From Nonomuraea spiralis (lineage in GTDB: Bacteria > Actinomycetota > Actinomycetes > Streptosporangiales > Streptosporangiaceae), in NCBI RefSeq assembly GCF_014648435.1, contig NZ_BMRC01000010.1, positions 186,001 through 250,000 on the forward strand: 64,000 nt of DNA, written 5' to 3'. The number at the start of each line of letters is the position of its first letter. The stretch's first letter is position 1. The translations under genes were made by a program, and so were the position numbers. Below the pieces are notes generated by a model, which worked only from the letters and a program-made list of their open reading frames with translations, was not told the DNA's origin and did not search any database. Positions 34,723-42,304 of this stretch are shown piece by piece.

Positions 34723-35327
34723 CGGGGGTCCGGGGGCGTGGGGTCCGGGGACGCGGCGTCCGGGGTGGGCTCGCCGGCGAAGACGCGTAGCTGGAGCGCC
34801 AGTGTGGCGTAGTAGCCGACCAGCGTGGTCAGCTCGAACAGCCCGCGCTCGCCGATCGCCGCCGTGACCGCCCGGTAGTCCTCCTCGCTCAGGGCCCCGG
34901 CCCCGGCCAGCTCGCGGGCGGCGTGCACGGCGGCGCGTTCGGCCGTGTCGGCCAGGTCGGGCGGCCGGCCCTCGCGCAGCGCGGTCAGCTCGGCCTCGCT
35001 CAGCCCGCAGGCGCGCCCCACGGCCTCGTGCGCGGCGCGTTCGAAGTCGCTGCCCCAGTGGGCGGCCACCACCAGGATCGCCATCTCCCTGACCCGGCCG
35101 GACAACGCCGAGCCGTAGCGCACCGCCGCGCCCAGCGCCTGGAGCGCGCCGCCGACCGGCGGGCTCAGCAGCATGGCGTTGAACGGGCCGCGCAGCCGTC
35201 CGAGCTCGTCGGTGAGCGGGAAGACCTGGGGCCCCGCCGCCCGGGGGCCGCCCGTGATGGCGCGGTAGACCTCGGCCTGCGCGTCGTCCAGGTCCTCAGG
35301 GGGCAGGCCAGGAAGCCGGGCGGTCAC
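34713..35327 (-). CDS. Carboxymuconolactone decarboxylase-family protein
   Basis: A 204-residue alpha-helical AhpD/CMD-like protein. The stretch REMAILVVAAHWGSDFERAAH is the core motif, but the reactive CxxC of AhpD is absent, so peroxiredoxin-reductase activity is unlikely. I used GTG 35327, where the family-like N terminus TARLPGLPPEDLDDAQAEVY begins; an ATG at 35381 would add 18 poorly conserved residues. It is transcribed toward the methyltransferase and away from the MFS exporter. Its role is unclear: a lactone decarboxylase-like enzyme or a redox protein. Confidence 0.75.
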   Translation of the reverse strand: MTARLPGLPPEDLDDAQAEVYRAITGGPRAAGPQVFPLTDELGRLRGPFNAMLLSPPVGGALQALGAAVRYGSALSGRVREMAILVVAAHWGSDFERAAHEAVGRACGLSEAELTALREGRPPDLADTAERAAVHAARELAGAGALSEEDYRAVTAAIGERGLFELTTLVGYYATLALQLRVFAGEPTPDAASPDPTPPDPRHG

Positions 35328-35501
35328 CTGGGACCCGCTGGGGGCGGCTCGGCGGTCACGTCTCTCCCTCGGGTGTCCCATGACGCGGTTAGACCCTGCC
35401 GGATCACGGAACATCCTAGATCTCTAGCCGTGCGGCCGTCTTGGAGTCCTGACCATGGAGTTCGCCACTCCCCACCGCCCCCGTCGTCCTGGGCGCACGC
35501 C

Positions 35502-36719
35502 ATGACCAGAGCGGGGGTGTCCTGGCCGCTGCTGGTCGTGCTCGGCCTGCTGTCCGCGGTGGCGCCGCTGGCCACCGACATGTACCTGCCGGTCTTCACC
35601 GACCTGGCCGCCGACCTCGGGACGGGCGCGGCCGGCGTGCAGCTCACGCTGACCGCCTTCCTGGCCGGGCTCGCCCTGGGGCAACTCGTCATCGGGCCGC
35701 TGTCCGACCGGTTCGGCCGGCGCGGGCCGATCCTGCTGGCCACCGCGGCGGCCGTGGTCGCCTGCGTCCTGTGCGCGCTCGCGCCGGACGTCCGTACGCT
35801 CGTCGTCCTGCGGTTCGTGCACGGGTTCGCCGGGTCGGCTGGCATCGTCATCGGCCGCGCGGTGGCGGCTGACCTGACGACGGGCCGGGCGGCGGCCAGG
35901 GTCTTCTCGCTGCTGGCTTCCGTGGTCGGCATCGCGCCCGTCGTGGCGCCGCTCGCCGGTGGCGCGCTGTCACCCGCGGGCTGGCGGGCGGAGTTCTGGG
36001 TGATGGCCGGGATCTCGGCCGTGATGCTGGTCGGCTCGGCCCTCGTCGTGCCCGAGTCGTTGCCGCCCGAGCGCCGGCACGCGGGCGGCCTGGCCGAGAC
36101 CGGGCGGACCGTACGGCGGTTGTTCGCCGACCGGGGCTATGTCGGGTACGTCTTCTCCTTCGCTTTCGGCTTCGGGGGCCTGATGGGGTACATCTCGGCC
36201 TCGCCCTTCGTCGTGCAGAACGTGCTGGGCCTGTCCACCCCGGCCTACACGGTGACGTTCGCGGCCAACGCGCTGGGCATGACGCTGACCGGCCTGGCCG
36301 GGGCCCGGCTGCTGCGCCGGTTCAGCCCGGAGGGGTTGCTGCGGTCGGGGCAGGCGGCCGTGCTGGGGTTGTCGGCCGTCCTGCTGGTGATGCTGGCCGC
36401 CGGGCTGCCCGTCGTGGCGGTGTTGCCGGTGCTGTTCGTGCTGGTGAGCTCGTTCACGCTGATCATGGGGAACGCGGCGGCGCTGACGGTGGGACGGGCG
36501 CCGTACGCGACGGGCACGGCGGCGGCCGTGATGGGGGCGCTGCAGTTCGCGCTCGGCGCGCTGGTCTCGCCGCTGGTCGGGCTGGGCGGGGAGGACACCG
36601 GGCTGCCGATGGGGGTCACGCTGGTGGTCTGCGCGCTGCTCGGCATCGGCGCCCGGCTGCTCACCCGCGGCCTCCCGGAGACCGGCCCCGCCCCGGCCGA
36701 GGCCCCCGCCCGAGGCTGA
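35502..36719 (+). CDS. Bcr/CflA-type MFS multidrug exporter
   Basis: A 405-residue DHA1 transporter with 12 predicted helices. ATDMYLPVFTDLAADLG after the first helix and GPLSDRFGRRGPIL (motif A) are Bcr/CflA hallmarks; GFAGSAGIVIGRAVAADL is the motif C-like region. It is a proton-driven drug exporter by family. The ribosome site before ATG 35502 is weak. It faces the convergent MerR regulator gene, whose drug-sensing type suggests a possible functional pairing, and lies next to the second biosynthetic operon, so it may confer self-resistance. Confidence 0.85.
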   Translation: MTRAGVSWPLLVVLGLLSAVAPLATDMYLPVFTDLAADLGTGAAGVQLTLTAFLAGLALGQLVIGPLSDRFGRRGPILLATAAAVVACVLCALAPDVRTLVVLRFVHGFAGSAGIVIGRAVAADLTTGRAAARVFSLLASVVGIAPVVAPLAGGALSPAGWRAEFWVMAGISAVMLVGSALVVPESLPPERRHAGGLAETGRTVRRLFADRGYVGYVFSFAFGFGGLMGYISASPFVVQNVLGLSTPAYTVTFAANALGMTLTGLAGARLLRRFSPEGLLRSGQAAVLGLSAVLLVMLAAGLPVVAVLPVLFVLVSSFTLIMGNAAALTVGRAPYATGTAAAVMGALQFALGALVSPLVGLGGEDTGLPMGVTLVVCALLGIGARLLTRGLPETGPAPAEAPARG

Positions 36720-36730
36720 GGCCATCGGGG

Positions 36731-37729
36731 TCAGCTCGCGGGGTGGGCGCGCAGGGCGGTGACGAGCCAGGTGAGCGGCGGGCCCAAGGGGGTGGGGGGC
36801 GGCCAGGCGTTGATCACGGCCAGGAGCCGGAGGTAGCGCTCTCTGCGGGGGTCGTTCGCCGCCTCCAGCCTGGTCAGGAGCCGCCGCCTGAGCACGGCGT
36901 CGTCGGGGTGGCCGAGCAGGCGGGCGTACTCGCCGGCGACCGCGGCCACGACCGGCCCGGCATCGGGTGAGCCGGGATCCACGCCGGCCGCCATGGCCGC
37001 CTCCGCCGCCGCGATCCCCATCGAGACGGCGTCCCGCCGCAGCCCTCGGCCCGAGCCGGGGAGGGCGTTCCGGTCGGCGGTGTAGGACGTGGTCAGGTGG
37101 CGCATCAGCGTGCGGAAGGACGGGTCGCAGGCCAGCTCGGCCAGCTCCATCCAGGCCTCCACCTGCTCCGGCTCGGCGTCGTCCGGCAGCTCGGGGGTCA
37201 GCGAGACCCTGGCCCCCGCGAACCCCGATCCCGCGCCCGGCCCCGCGTCCGATCCTGCGTCCGATCCCGCGTCCGATCCTGCGTCCTGTTCCGGGTCCGG
37301 GACGGCGGCGTCCAGGAAGTCGGTGATCAGGCGGCGGCGTTCGTCCTCCGACAGTGCGGCCAGTCTGTGCATGAGCTCCATCTCCTCGGGTCCCGACCCG
37401 CGCCGGGCCACCACCGTCAGCACCGCGCGCCGCAACCGCAGCGTACGGATGCGCACCGCCAGCGCCTCGGCGTGCGCCGCCGCGACCTGCGCGAGCGTGA
37501 GCTCCCGGTCCACGACCTTCCGGACCGTGGCCAGGTCCACGCCCAGGTCGCGCAGCGTGCGCACGAGGTCGAGGCGGGCCGCGGCGGCGGCGTCGTAGAG
37601 GCGGTAGCCGGCCGGGCTGCGTTCCACCGGCGGCACGATCCCCTGGTCGGAGTAGAACCTGATGGCCTTGACCGTCAGCCCGGTCCGCCGCGCCAGGTCG
37701 CCGATCGTGTAGAGGGTGCCGCCGTCCAT
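36731..37729 (-). CDS. MerR-family transcriptional regulator
   Basis: A 332-residue MerR regulator. The winged helix is residues 5-75 (YTIGDLARRTGLTVKAIRFY, then GYRLYD), followed by a coiled-coil-like linker and a large C-terminal effector domain of about 230 residues. An Asp/Ala/Gly/Ser repeat (QDAGSDAGSDAGSDAG, residues 148-163) joins the two halves. Its own promoter carries the classic operator within a 19-bp spacer, and the transcript should be leaderless. The convergent exporter is a plausible target, but its promoter shows no copy of this operator. Confidence 0.88.
   Translation of the reverse strand: MDGGTLYTIGDLARRTGLTVKAIRFYSDQGIVPPVERSPAGYRLYDAAAAARLDLVRTLRDLGVDLATVRKVVDRELTLAQVAAAHAEALAVRIRTLRLRRAVLTVVARRGSGPEEMELMHRLAALSEDERRRLITDFLDAAVPDPEQDAGSDAGSDAGSDAGPGAGSGFAGARVSLTPELPDDAEPEQVEAWMELAELACDPSFRTLMRHLTTSYTADRNALPGSGRGLRRDAVSMGIAAAEAAMAAGVDPGSPDAGPVVAAVAGEYARLLGHPDDAVLRRRLLTRLEAANDPRRERYLRLLAVINAWPPPTPLGPPLTWLVTALRAHPAS
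37245..37286 (-). repeat. 12-bp DAGS-coding tandem repeat in the MerR gene
   Basis: Units of GCGTCCGATCCT with small changes occur three to four times head to tail. They encode the flexible DAGS linker between the DNA-binding and effector parts of the MerR protein. Looks like a slippage-prone region. Confidence 0.65.
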
Positions 37730-37735
37730 GTCCCA

Positions 37736-37766
37736 ACCATGGCGTCTCCCCTGACGGGAGACTCAA
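37736..37766 (-). promoter_or_regulatory. MerR-type promoter with 19-bp spacer and operator
   Basis: On the minus strand the -35 TTGAGT (37766-37761) and -10 CATGGT (37741-37736) are 19 bp apart, the over-long spacer that MerR activators correct by twisting DNA. Inside the spacer and touching the -35 is a perfect inverted repeat, GTCTCCC-CTGAC-GGGAGAC (37744-37762). The ATG follows 6 nt after the -10, so the mRNA would be leaderless. This argues for autoregulation of the MerR gene. Confidence 0.8.
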
Positions 37767-37778
37767 GTGCCTCCCTCG

Positions 37779-37808
37779 TTGCGCGGTCTCGGGCGATGAC
37801 CGTAGTGT
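37779..37808 (+). promoter_or_regulatory. Promoter of the glyA riboswitch leader
   Basis: TTGCGC (37779-37784) and TAGTGT (37803-37808) are separated by 18 bp and would start transcription near 37815, just where the riboswitch begins. Confidence 0.55.
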
Positions 37809-37814
37809 CAAGCC

Positions 37815-37895
37815 TCGGATCGTGACTGGCGTGATCGTAAGGTGGGACTGACCACCGGGGAGCGGTCCTGCACGTCGCCGCGCGCCTGGGTGCCC
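37815..37895 (+). ncRNA. ZTP (pfl) riboswitch upstream of glyA
   Basis: The leader contains the two conserved blocks of the ZTP/ZMP-sensing pfl motif. They are GTGACTGGCG (37822-37831) with the following GGGACTGACCACCGGGGAGC, and the 3' block CGCGCCTGGGTG (37881-37892). A GGTGG/CCACC hairpin lies at 37841-37856. This RNA senses the purine intermediate ZTP, which accumulates when 10-formyl-tetrahydrofolate is short, and typically raises expression of one-carbon genes such as glyA. The glyA ribosome site (GGGAG) lies about 15 nt after the motif, so control of translation start or of an overlapping terminator is plausible. Confidence 0.82.
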
Positions 37896-37920
37896 TCACT
37901 TCGACGGCTCGGGAGATGGC

Positions 37921-39375
37921 ATGGCTGAAGAGCACCCCCATTCGTACGGCGACTACGACGCGGCCACCGTGTCGGCGGCCTACCGCAACGCGCTCGACGT
38001 GATCGCGGCCGTCGAGCCGGGCGTCGCCGGCGCGATCCGCGGCGAGCTGGCCGATCAGCGAGCCTCGCTGAAGCTCATCGCGAGCGAGAACTACGCCTCA
38101 CCGGCCGTCCTGCTCACGATGGGCACGTGGCTGTCCGACAAGTACGCGGAAGGCACGATCGGCCACCGCTTCTACGCCGGCTGCCAGAACATCGACACCG
38201 TCGAACGGCTCGCGGCCGACCACGCGAAGGCCCTGTTCGGCGCCGAGCACGCCTACGTCCAGCCGCATTCGGGCATCGACGCCAACCTGGTGGCCTTCTG
38301 GGGCATCCTGGCCCACCGGGTGGAGTCGCCGGCCCTGGCCGCGGCGGGCGCCCGGCACGTCAACGACCTGTCGGAGGACGACTGGGAGACCCTGCGCAAG
38401 GCCCTGGGCGACCAGCGTGCCCTGGGCATGTCGCTGGACGCGGGCGGCCACCTGACCCACGGCTTCCGTCCCAACATCTCCGGCAAGATGTTCCACCAGC
38501 GCTCCTACGGCACCGACCCGGAGACCGGGCTGCTCGACTACGACGCGCTGCGCGCGACCGCCCGCGAGTTCCGGCCGCTGGTCCTGATCGCCGGTTACTC
38601 GGCCTATCCGCGGCGCGTCGACTTCGCCCGTATGCGGGAGATCGCCGACGAGGTGGGCGCGGTCCTGATGGTGGACATGGCGCACTTCGCCGGGCTGGTG
38701 GCGGGCAAGGTGTTCACCGGCGTGCACGACCCGGTGCCGTACGCGCACGTCACGACGACCACCACGCACAAGTCGCTGCGCGGGCCGCGCGGCGGGCTGG
38801 TGTTGTGCCAGCGGGAGTACGCCGACTCGATCGACCGCGGCTGCCCGATGGTGCTGGGCGGCCCGCTCGGCAACGTGATGGCGGCCAAGGCCGTCGCGCT
38901 GGCCGAGGCCCGGCAGGTGGCGTTCGCCGACTACGCCCACGCGGTGGCCGCCAACGCGGTCGCGCTGGCCGAGGGCCTGGTGCGCCGGGGCGTACGCCTG
39001 GTCACCGGCGGCACCGACAACCACCTGGTCCTGCTGGACGTCTCCACGTACGGGCTGACCGGCCGGCAGGCCGAGTCGGCGCTGCTCGACGCGGGGATCG
39101 TGACCAACCGCAACGCGATCCCGCGCGACCCCAACGGCGCCTGGTACACCTCGGGCATCCGCGTCGGCACCCCGGCGCTCACCTCACGCGGGTTCGGGCC
39201 GCAGGAGTTCGACCGGGTCGCCGAGCTGATCGTCGGTGTGCTCACCGACACCACGCCGTCGTCCACCTCCAAGGCCAAGTACGACCTGCCGCCGGGCACC
39301 GCCGGGAAGACCCGCGCCGCGGCGGCCGAGCTGCTGACCGCCCATCCGCTCTACCCGGGCCTCGACCTGGCCTGA
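37921..39375 (+). CDS. glyA: Serine hydroxymethyltransferase
   Basis: A 484-residue PLP enzyme interconverting serine and glycine with tetrahydrofolate, the main source of one-carbon units. The PLP lysine is K284 in TTTTHKSLRGPRGG; LIASENYASPAVL and NIDTVERLA near the N terminus are SHMT signatures. It is about 60 residues longer than the E. coli enzyme, with an N-terminal extension and an internal insert around LSEDDWETLRKALGDQ, as in the longer actinobacterial form. GGGAG precedes the ATG. It is controlled by the ZTP riboswitch in its leader. Confidence 0.95.
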   Translation: MAEEHPHSYGDYDAATVSAAYRNALDVIAAVEPGVAGAIRGELADQRASLKLIASENYASPAVLLTMGTWLSDKYAEGTIGHRFYAGCQNIDTVERLAADHAKALFGAEHAYVQPHSGIDANLVAFWGILAHRVESPALAAAGARHVNDLSEDDWETLRKALGDQRALGMSLDAGGHLTHGFRPNISGKMFHQRSYGTDPETGLLDYDALRATAREFRPLVLIAGYSAYPRRVDFARMREIADEVGAVLMVDMAHFAGLVAGKVFTGVHDPVPYAHVTTTTTHKSLRGPRGGLVLCQREYADSIDRGCPMVLGGPLGNVMAAKAVALAEARQVAFADYAHAVAANAVALAEGLVRRGVRLVTGGTDNHLVLLDVSTYGLTGRQAESALLDAGIVTNRNAIPRDPNGAWYTSGIRVGTPALTSRGFGPQEFDRVAELIVGVLTDTTPSSTSKAKYDLPPGTAGKTRAAAAELLTAHPLYPGLDLA

Positions 39376-39379
39376 CGTC

Positions 39380-39883
39380 TCACTCCTCGGCGCGACGGGC
39401 CCGTTCCGCGAAGTAGCCGGCCGCCGCCCGCGTGTGGGCGGGGAAGGCCAGCTCGGCGGGCCCGTCGATGACCAGCCACTCGCTCGTCTCGGCGGTGGCC
39501 GCCATCGGCGGCAGCGCGGACGCGGTCGTGCCCGGGGCCAGCCCGAAGATCAGCACGGTCCCGTCGGGGGCGCTGACCACGTCGAAGAGCGTGACGCCGG
39601 CGGCCTCGGCGACCACCCCGGTCTCCTCGCGCAGCTCGCGGACCGCCGCCTGCTGCCAGGACTCCCCCAGGTCGACGAAACCGCCGGGCAGGGCGAGCCG
39701 GCCGCGGTGGGGCTCGACGTCCCGGCGTACCACGAGCAGGCCGTCGTCGACGGGCAGCAGCGTGACGGCGACCGGCAGCGGGTTGAGGTAGCTGGTGTTC
39801 GCGCAGGCCGCGCAGGTGCGGGGCCAGGGCTGGTCGGGGGCGAAGGCGGCGCCGCAGAAGGAGCAGTACGCGTTCCTGATCAC
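39380..39883 (-). CDS. Zinc-ribbon Nudix hydrolase
   Basis: A 167-residue protein with an N-terminal four-cysteine zinc ribbon (CSFC and CAAC at about 7-27) and a Nudix domain. The Nudix box GGFVDLGESWQQAAVRELRE followed by ETG (67-89) matches GX5EX7REUXEEXGU. Such proteins hydrolyse a nucleoside diphosphate linked to another group; the zinc ribbon recalls NADH pyrophosphatase NudC, but the protein is much shorter, so substrate is open. It converges on glyA with a 4-bp gap between stops. Confidence 0.88.
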   Translation of the reverse strand: MIRNAYCSFCGAAFAPDQPWPRTCAACANTSYLNPLPVAVTLLPVDDGLLVVRRDVEPHRGRLALPGGFVDLGESWQQAAVRELREETGVVAEAAGVTLFDVVSAPDGTVLIFGLAPGTTASALPPMAATAETSEWLVIDGPAELAFPAHTRAAAGYFAERARRAEE

Positions 39884-39992
39884 GCCGCGATCCTAGACCT
39901 GCCGACGGGACGCCAGAAGGGCACCGTTTTGCGGTGAAATGTGGCACCTTGAAGCCGGGGACGCCTCCACTCCCCGGAAGGACGGCAGCACC

Positions 39993-40841
39993 GTGCCCAC
40001 GTTCGACAGCCCGGAACCGATCAGCGTCACGATCCACATCGACGCCGGCGAGGCCACGATCGTCGCGGGCGACCGTACCGACACGGCCGTCGAGGTACGC
40101 CCCTGCTCCCCGGACGTCAAGGCCGACGTCGAGGCCGCCGCGCAGACCCGGATCGAGTACGCGGCCGGCCGCCTCGCGGTCAGGACGCCGCGCTCGCTCA
40201 GCCTGTTCGGCGAGCCCGGCTCGGTGTCCGTGGAGATCGGGCTGCCGGCGTCCTCGCGGCTGCACGCCACCGCCGACCTGGCCCTCGTCGTGGTCGAGGG
40301 TGACATGGGCGCGTGCGACGTCACGATCGGCGCCGGGGACGTCCGGATCGGCCGGGCGGGCCCGGTGGAGCTGCACACCCATCAAGGCGACATCGTCGTC
40401 GAGCGCGTCACCGGCGACACCAGGCTCACCACGGGCTCCGGCGAGATCCGCGCCGGGCGGATCGACGGCGCCGCCGAGATCAGGAACCACCACGGCCGCA
40501 CCTGGATCGGCGAGGTCACCGGCGACCTGACGCTGCGGATCGCCAACGGCGACGTCACCGTCGGCCGCGCCCACGGCTCGGTCGTGGCCAGATCGGCCGG
40601 CGGCGACACCCGGCTGGAGGAGGTGTCCCGCGGCCGGGTGGACCTGGAGACCAGGGCGGGCGACCTCGACATCGGCGTACGCGACGGCAGCACCGCCCGG
40701 CTCGACGTCAGGTCGCGGACCGGCCGCGTGCACAGCGCGGTCGAAGCGGCCCGGCGGCCCGCCGACGCCGCCGAGACGGTCGAGGTGCGGGCCCGTACCG
40801 GGTCGGGGGACATCACGATCCGCCGCGTGCACACCCCCTGA
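39993..40841 (+). CDS. DUF4097-type beta-strand repeat protein
   Basis: A 282-residue protein of short repeated beta strands with GD turns (VRIGRAGPVELHTHQGDIVV, LTTGSGEIRAGRID, VRARTGSGDITIRRV), the pattern of DUF4097 putative adhesin domains that fold as a beta-helix. No signal peptide is visible, so it is probably cytosolic. I chose GTG 39993, giving the common family start PTFDSPEPISVTI, with GGAAGG upstream; ATG 39939 would add 18 residues. Function unknown across actinobacteria. Confidence 0.8.
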   Translation: MPTFDSPEPISVTIHIDAGEATIVAGDRTDTAVEVRPCSPDVKADVEAAAQTRIEYAAGRLAVRTPRSLSLFGEPGSVSVEIGLPASSRLHATADLALVVVEGDMGACDVTIGAGDVRIGRAGPVELHTHQGDIVVERVTGDTRLTTGSGEIRAGRIDGAAEIRNHHGRTWIGEVTGDLTLRIANGDVTVGRAHGSVVARSAGGDTRLEEVSRGRVDLETRAGDLDIGVRDGSTARLDVRSRTGRVHSAVEAARRPADAAETVEVRARTGSGDITIRRVHTP

Positions 40842-40863
40842 CAGCCGGCGGTCGCCACAACGG

Positions 40864-42204
40864 TCAACCCGCGACGGCCCGGTCCGCCCTGGTGACCAGC
40901 GCGTTCCCGCGGTGCGGCTGCCAGGCGGCGCGCAGGCCGCGTAACTCGTCCCGGACGCGGGCCGAGGAGATCAGGCGGATGTCGTCGCTCAGGTCGAGCA
41001 CGGTCGCCGCGGCCCGGTCGACCTCCCCCGCGCGCAGGAAGGCGTGGGCGGCGCGCAGGCCGATCAGGGCCCGGGTACGCAGCTCGACCGGCCGCCTGGC
41101 CCGCATGGACGCGGCGAAATGGCGGGCGGCGGTGGCGTGGTCGCCGAGCTGGGTGAGCGTCAGGCCGATCTGGTGCTCCAGGGACTCACGCCGGTAGTTG
41201 CCCGTCCACTCCGACTCGGGCACGGAGTCGGCGCGTTCGAGCTGGGACTCGGTGTGGCGGAGCAGGCTGAGCGCGTCCCAGCGGGTGCCGGCGGCGGCGT
41301 GGGCCTCGGCGCGCATGCCGGTGATCCACGCCTGGGTACGTGCGGGACCGTGCCCGGCCAGCGCGGAGGAGGCGGCCTCGGCCAGCGCCAGCGCCTCGCC
41401 GTCATGGCCCAGCTCGGCCGCCTGGACGGCCATGCTGCGCAGGGCGGTGGCGCGCAGCAGCAGGTCGGCGGCCTCGTCGGCCAGGCGCACGCTGCTGATG
41501 TAGTAGCGCTGGGCCAGGGCGTGGGCGCCGGCGTCCATGGCCATGTAGGCGGCCAGGTAGCTCAGCTCGGCGGCGGCGGCGAACAGGTCGGGCCGGCGGC
41601 GGCCGGACGTGCCGTGCAGCAGGGGCGTGACCTCGCGCGACAGGTAGGCGGCGACGGCGGCCCGGCCGTGGCCGCCGCCGTAGCGGTCGTCGAGGTCGGC
41701 GAAGGCGCGGGTGGTGGCGCGGATGCGCTCGACGTCGCCCGCGCCCGCCCGCCGGGCCGCCGCGCGTCCCTGCGCCCGGTGCGCGGACAGGCGGGACAAG
41801 CCGGATAAGGCGGCCAGGGTGAACGTGCCGGCCGTCAGCACCGTACGCCGGTTGAGCAGGTCGTCCTCGCCCAGCACGGCCAGCCGGGCGACCGGGTCGC
41901 CGCGCCAGGGGTCGTCGGCGGACGGCGGCGTCCCCGGCTCCGGCCATCCCAGGTGCGCCGGTCGCAGGCCGGGCCTGCCGAGTCGGCGGCGGAACGCCTC
42001 GACCGCCGCGCCCACCGCCTCGGGACGCGGGATCGTACCGGTCAGCCAGTGGCCGACCGCCGAACGGTCGTAGTGCACGCGCTCGCCGCTCTCGGCCGCG
42101 ACGGCGTTGACGTGCCGCGCGGTGGCCGCGTGCGTCCAGCCCGCCTGCTCGATCAACGCCGCCAGCGCCCGGTTGACGACTGGGTGGGTGCGCCGGGGCG
42201 GCAT
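40864..42204 (-). CDS. HTH regulator with TPR-like C-terminal domain
   Basis: A 446-residue protein. Residues about 5-70 form an XRE-like helix-turn-helix (VNRALAALIEQAGWTHAATARHV, then DRSAVGHWLTGTIPRP). A hydrophobic segment near 135-150 (RRTVLTAGTFTLAALSGLSRL) resembles a twin-arginine-like stretch, often kept in this family. The rest is a helical TPR-like array (AEAASSALAGHGPARTQAW region). Such proteins are common actinobacterial regulators of unknown ligand. It is divergent from the ATP-grasp-like gene, with GTGAAG direct repeats in its leader, and may control that gene. Confidence 0.75.
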   Translation of the reverse strand: MPPRRTHPVVNRALAALIEQAGWTHAATARHVNAVAAESGERVHYDRSAVGHWLTGTIPRPEAVGAAVEAFRRRLGRPGLRPAHLGWPEPGTPPSADDPWRGDPVARLAVLGEDDLLNRRTVLTAGTFTLAALSGLSRLSAHRAQGRAAARRAGAGDVERIRATTRAFADLDDRYGGGHGRAAVAAYLSREVTPLLHGTSGRRRPDLFAAAAELSYLAAYMAMDAGAHALAQRYYISSVRLADEAADLLLRATALRSMAVQAAELGHDGEALALAEAASSALAGHGPARTQAWITGMRAEAHAAAGTRWDALSLLRHTESQLERADSVPESEWTGNYRRESLEHQIGLTLTQLGDHATAARHFAASMRARRPVELRTRALIGLRAAHAFLRAGEVDRAAATVLDLSDDIRLISSARVRDELRGLRAAWQPHRGNALVTRADRAVAG

Positions 42205-42304
42205 CTCATCTTCACTTCGCTTCACATCGCGGTGGCCTAGACGATGCGCCCGGCGTGGCGCACCGTCAAGAGTGCGGGAAGCCGAGTCCGACGAGGGAGA
42301 GCCG

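Noticed and set aside
35410..35430. CTAGATCTCTAG as an exporter operator
   Set aside because: Only the central AGATCT is palindromic; the flanks do not match well enough.
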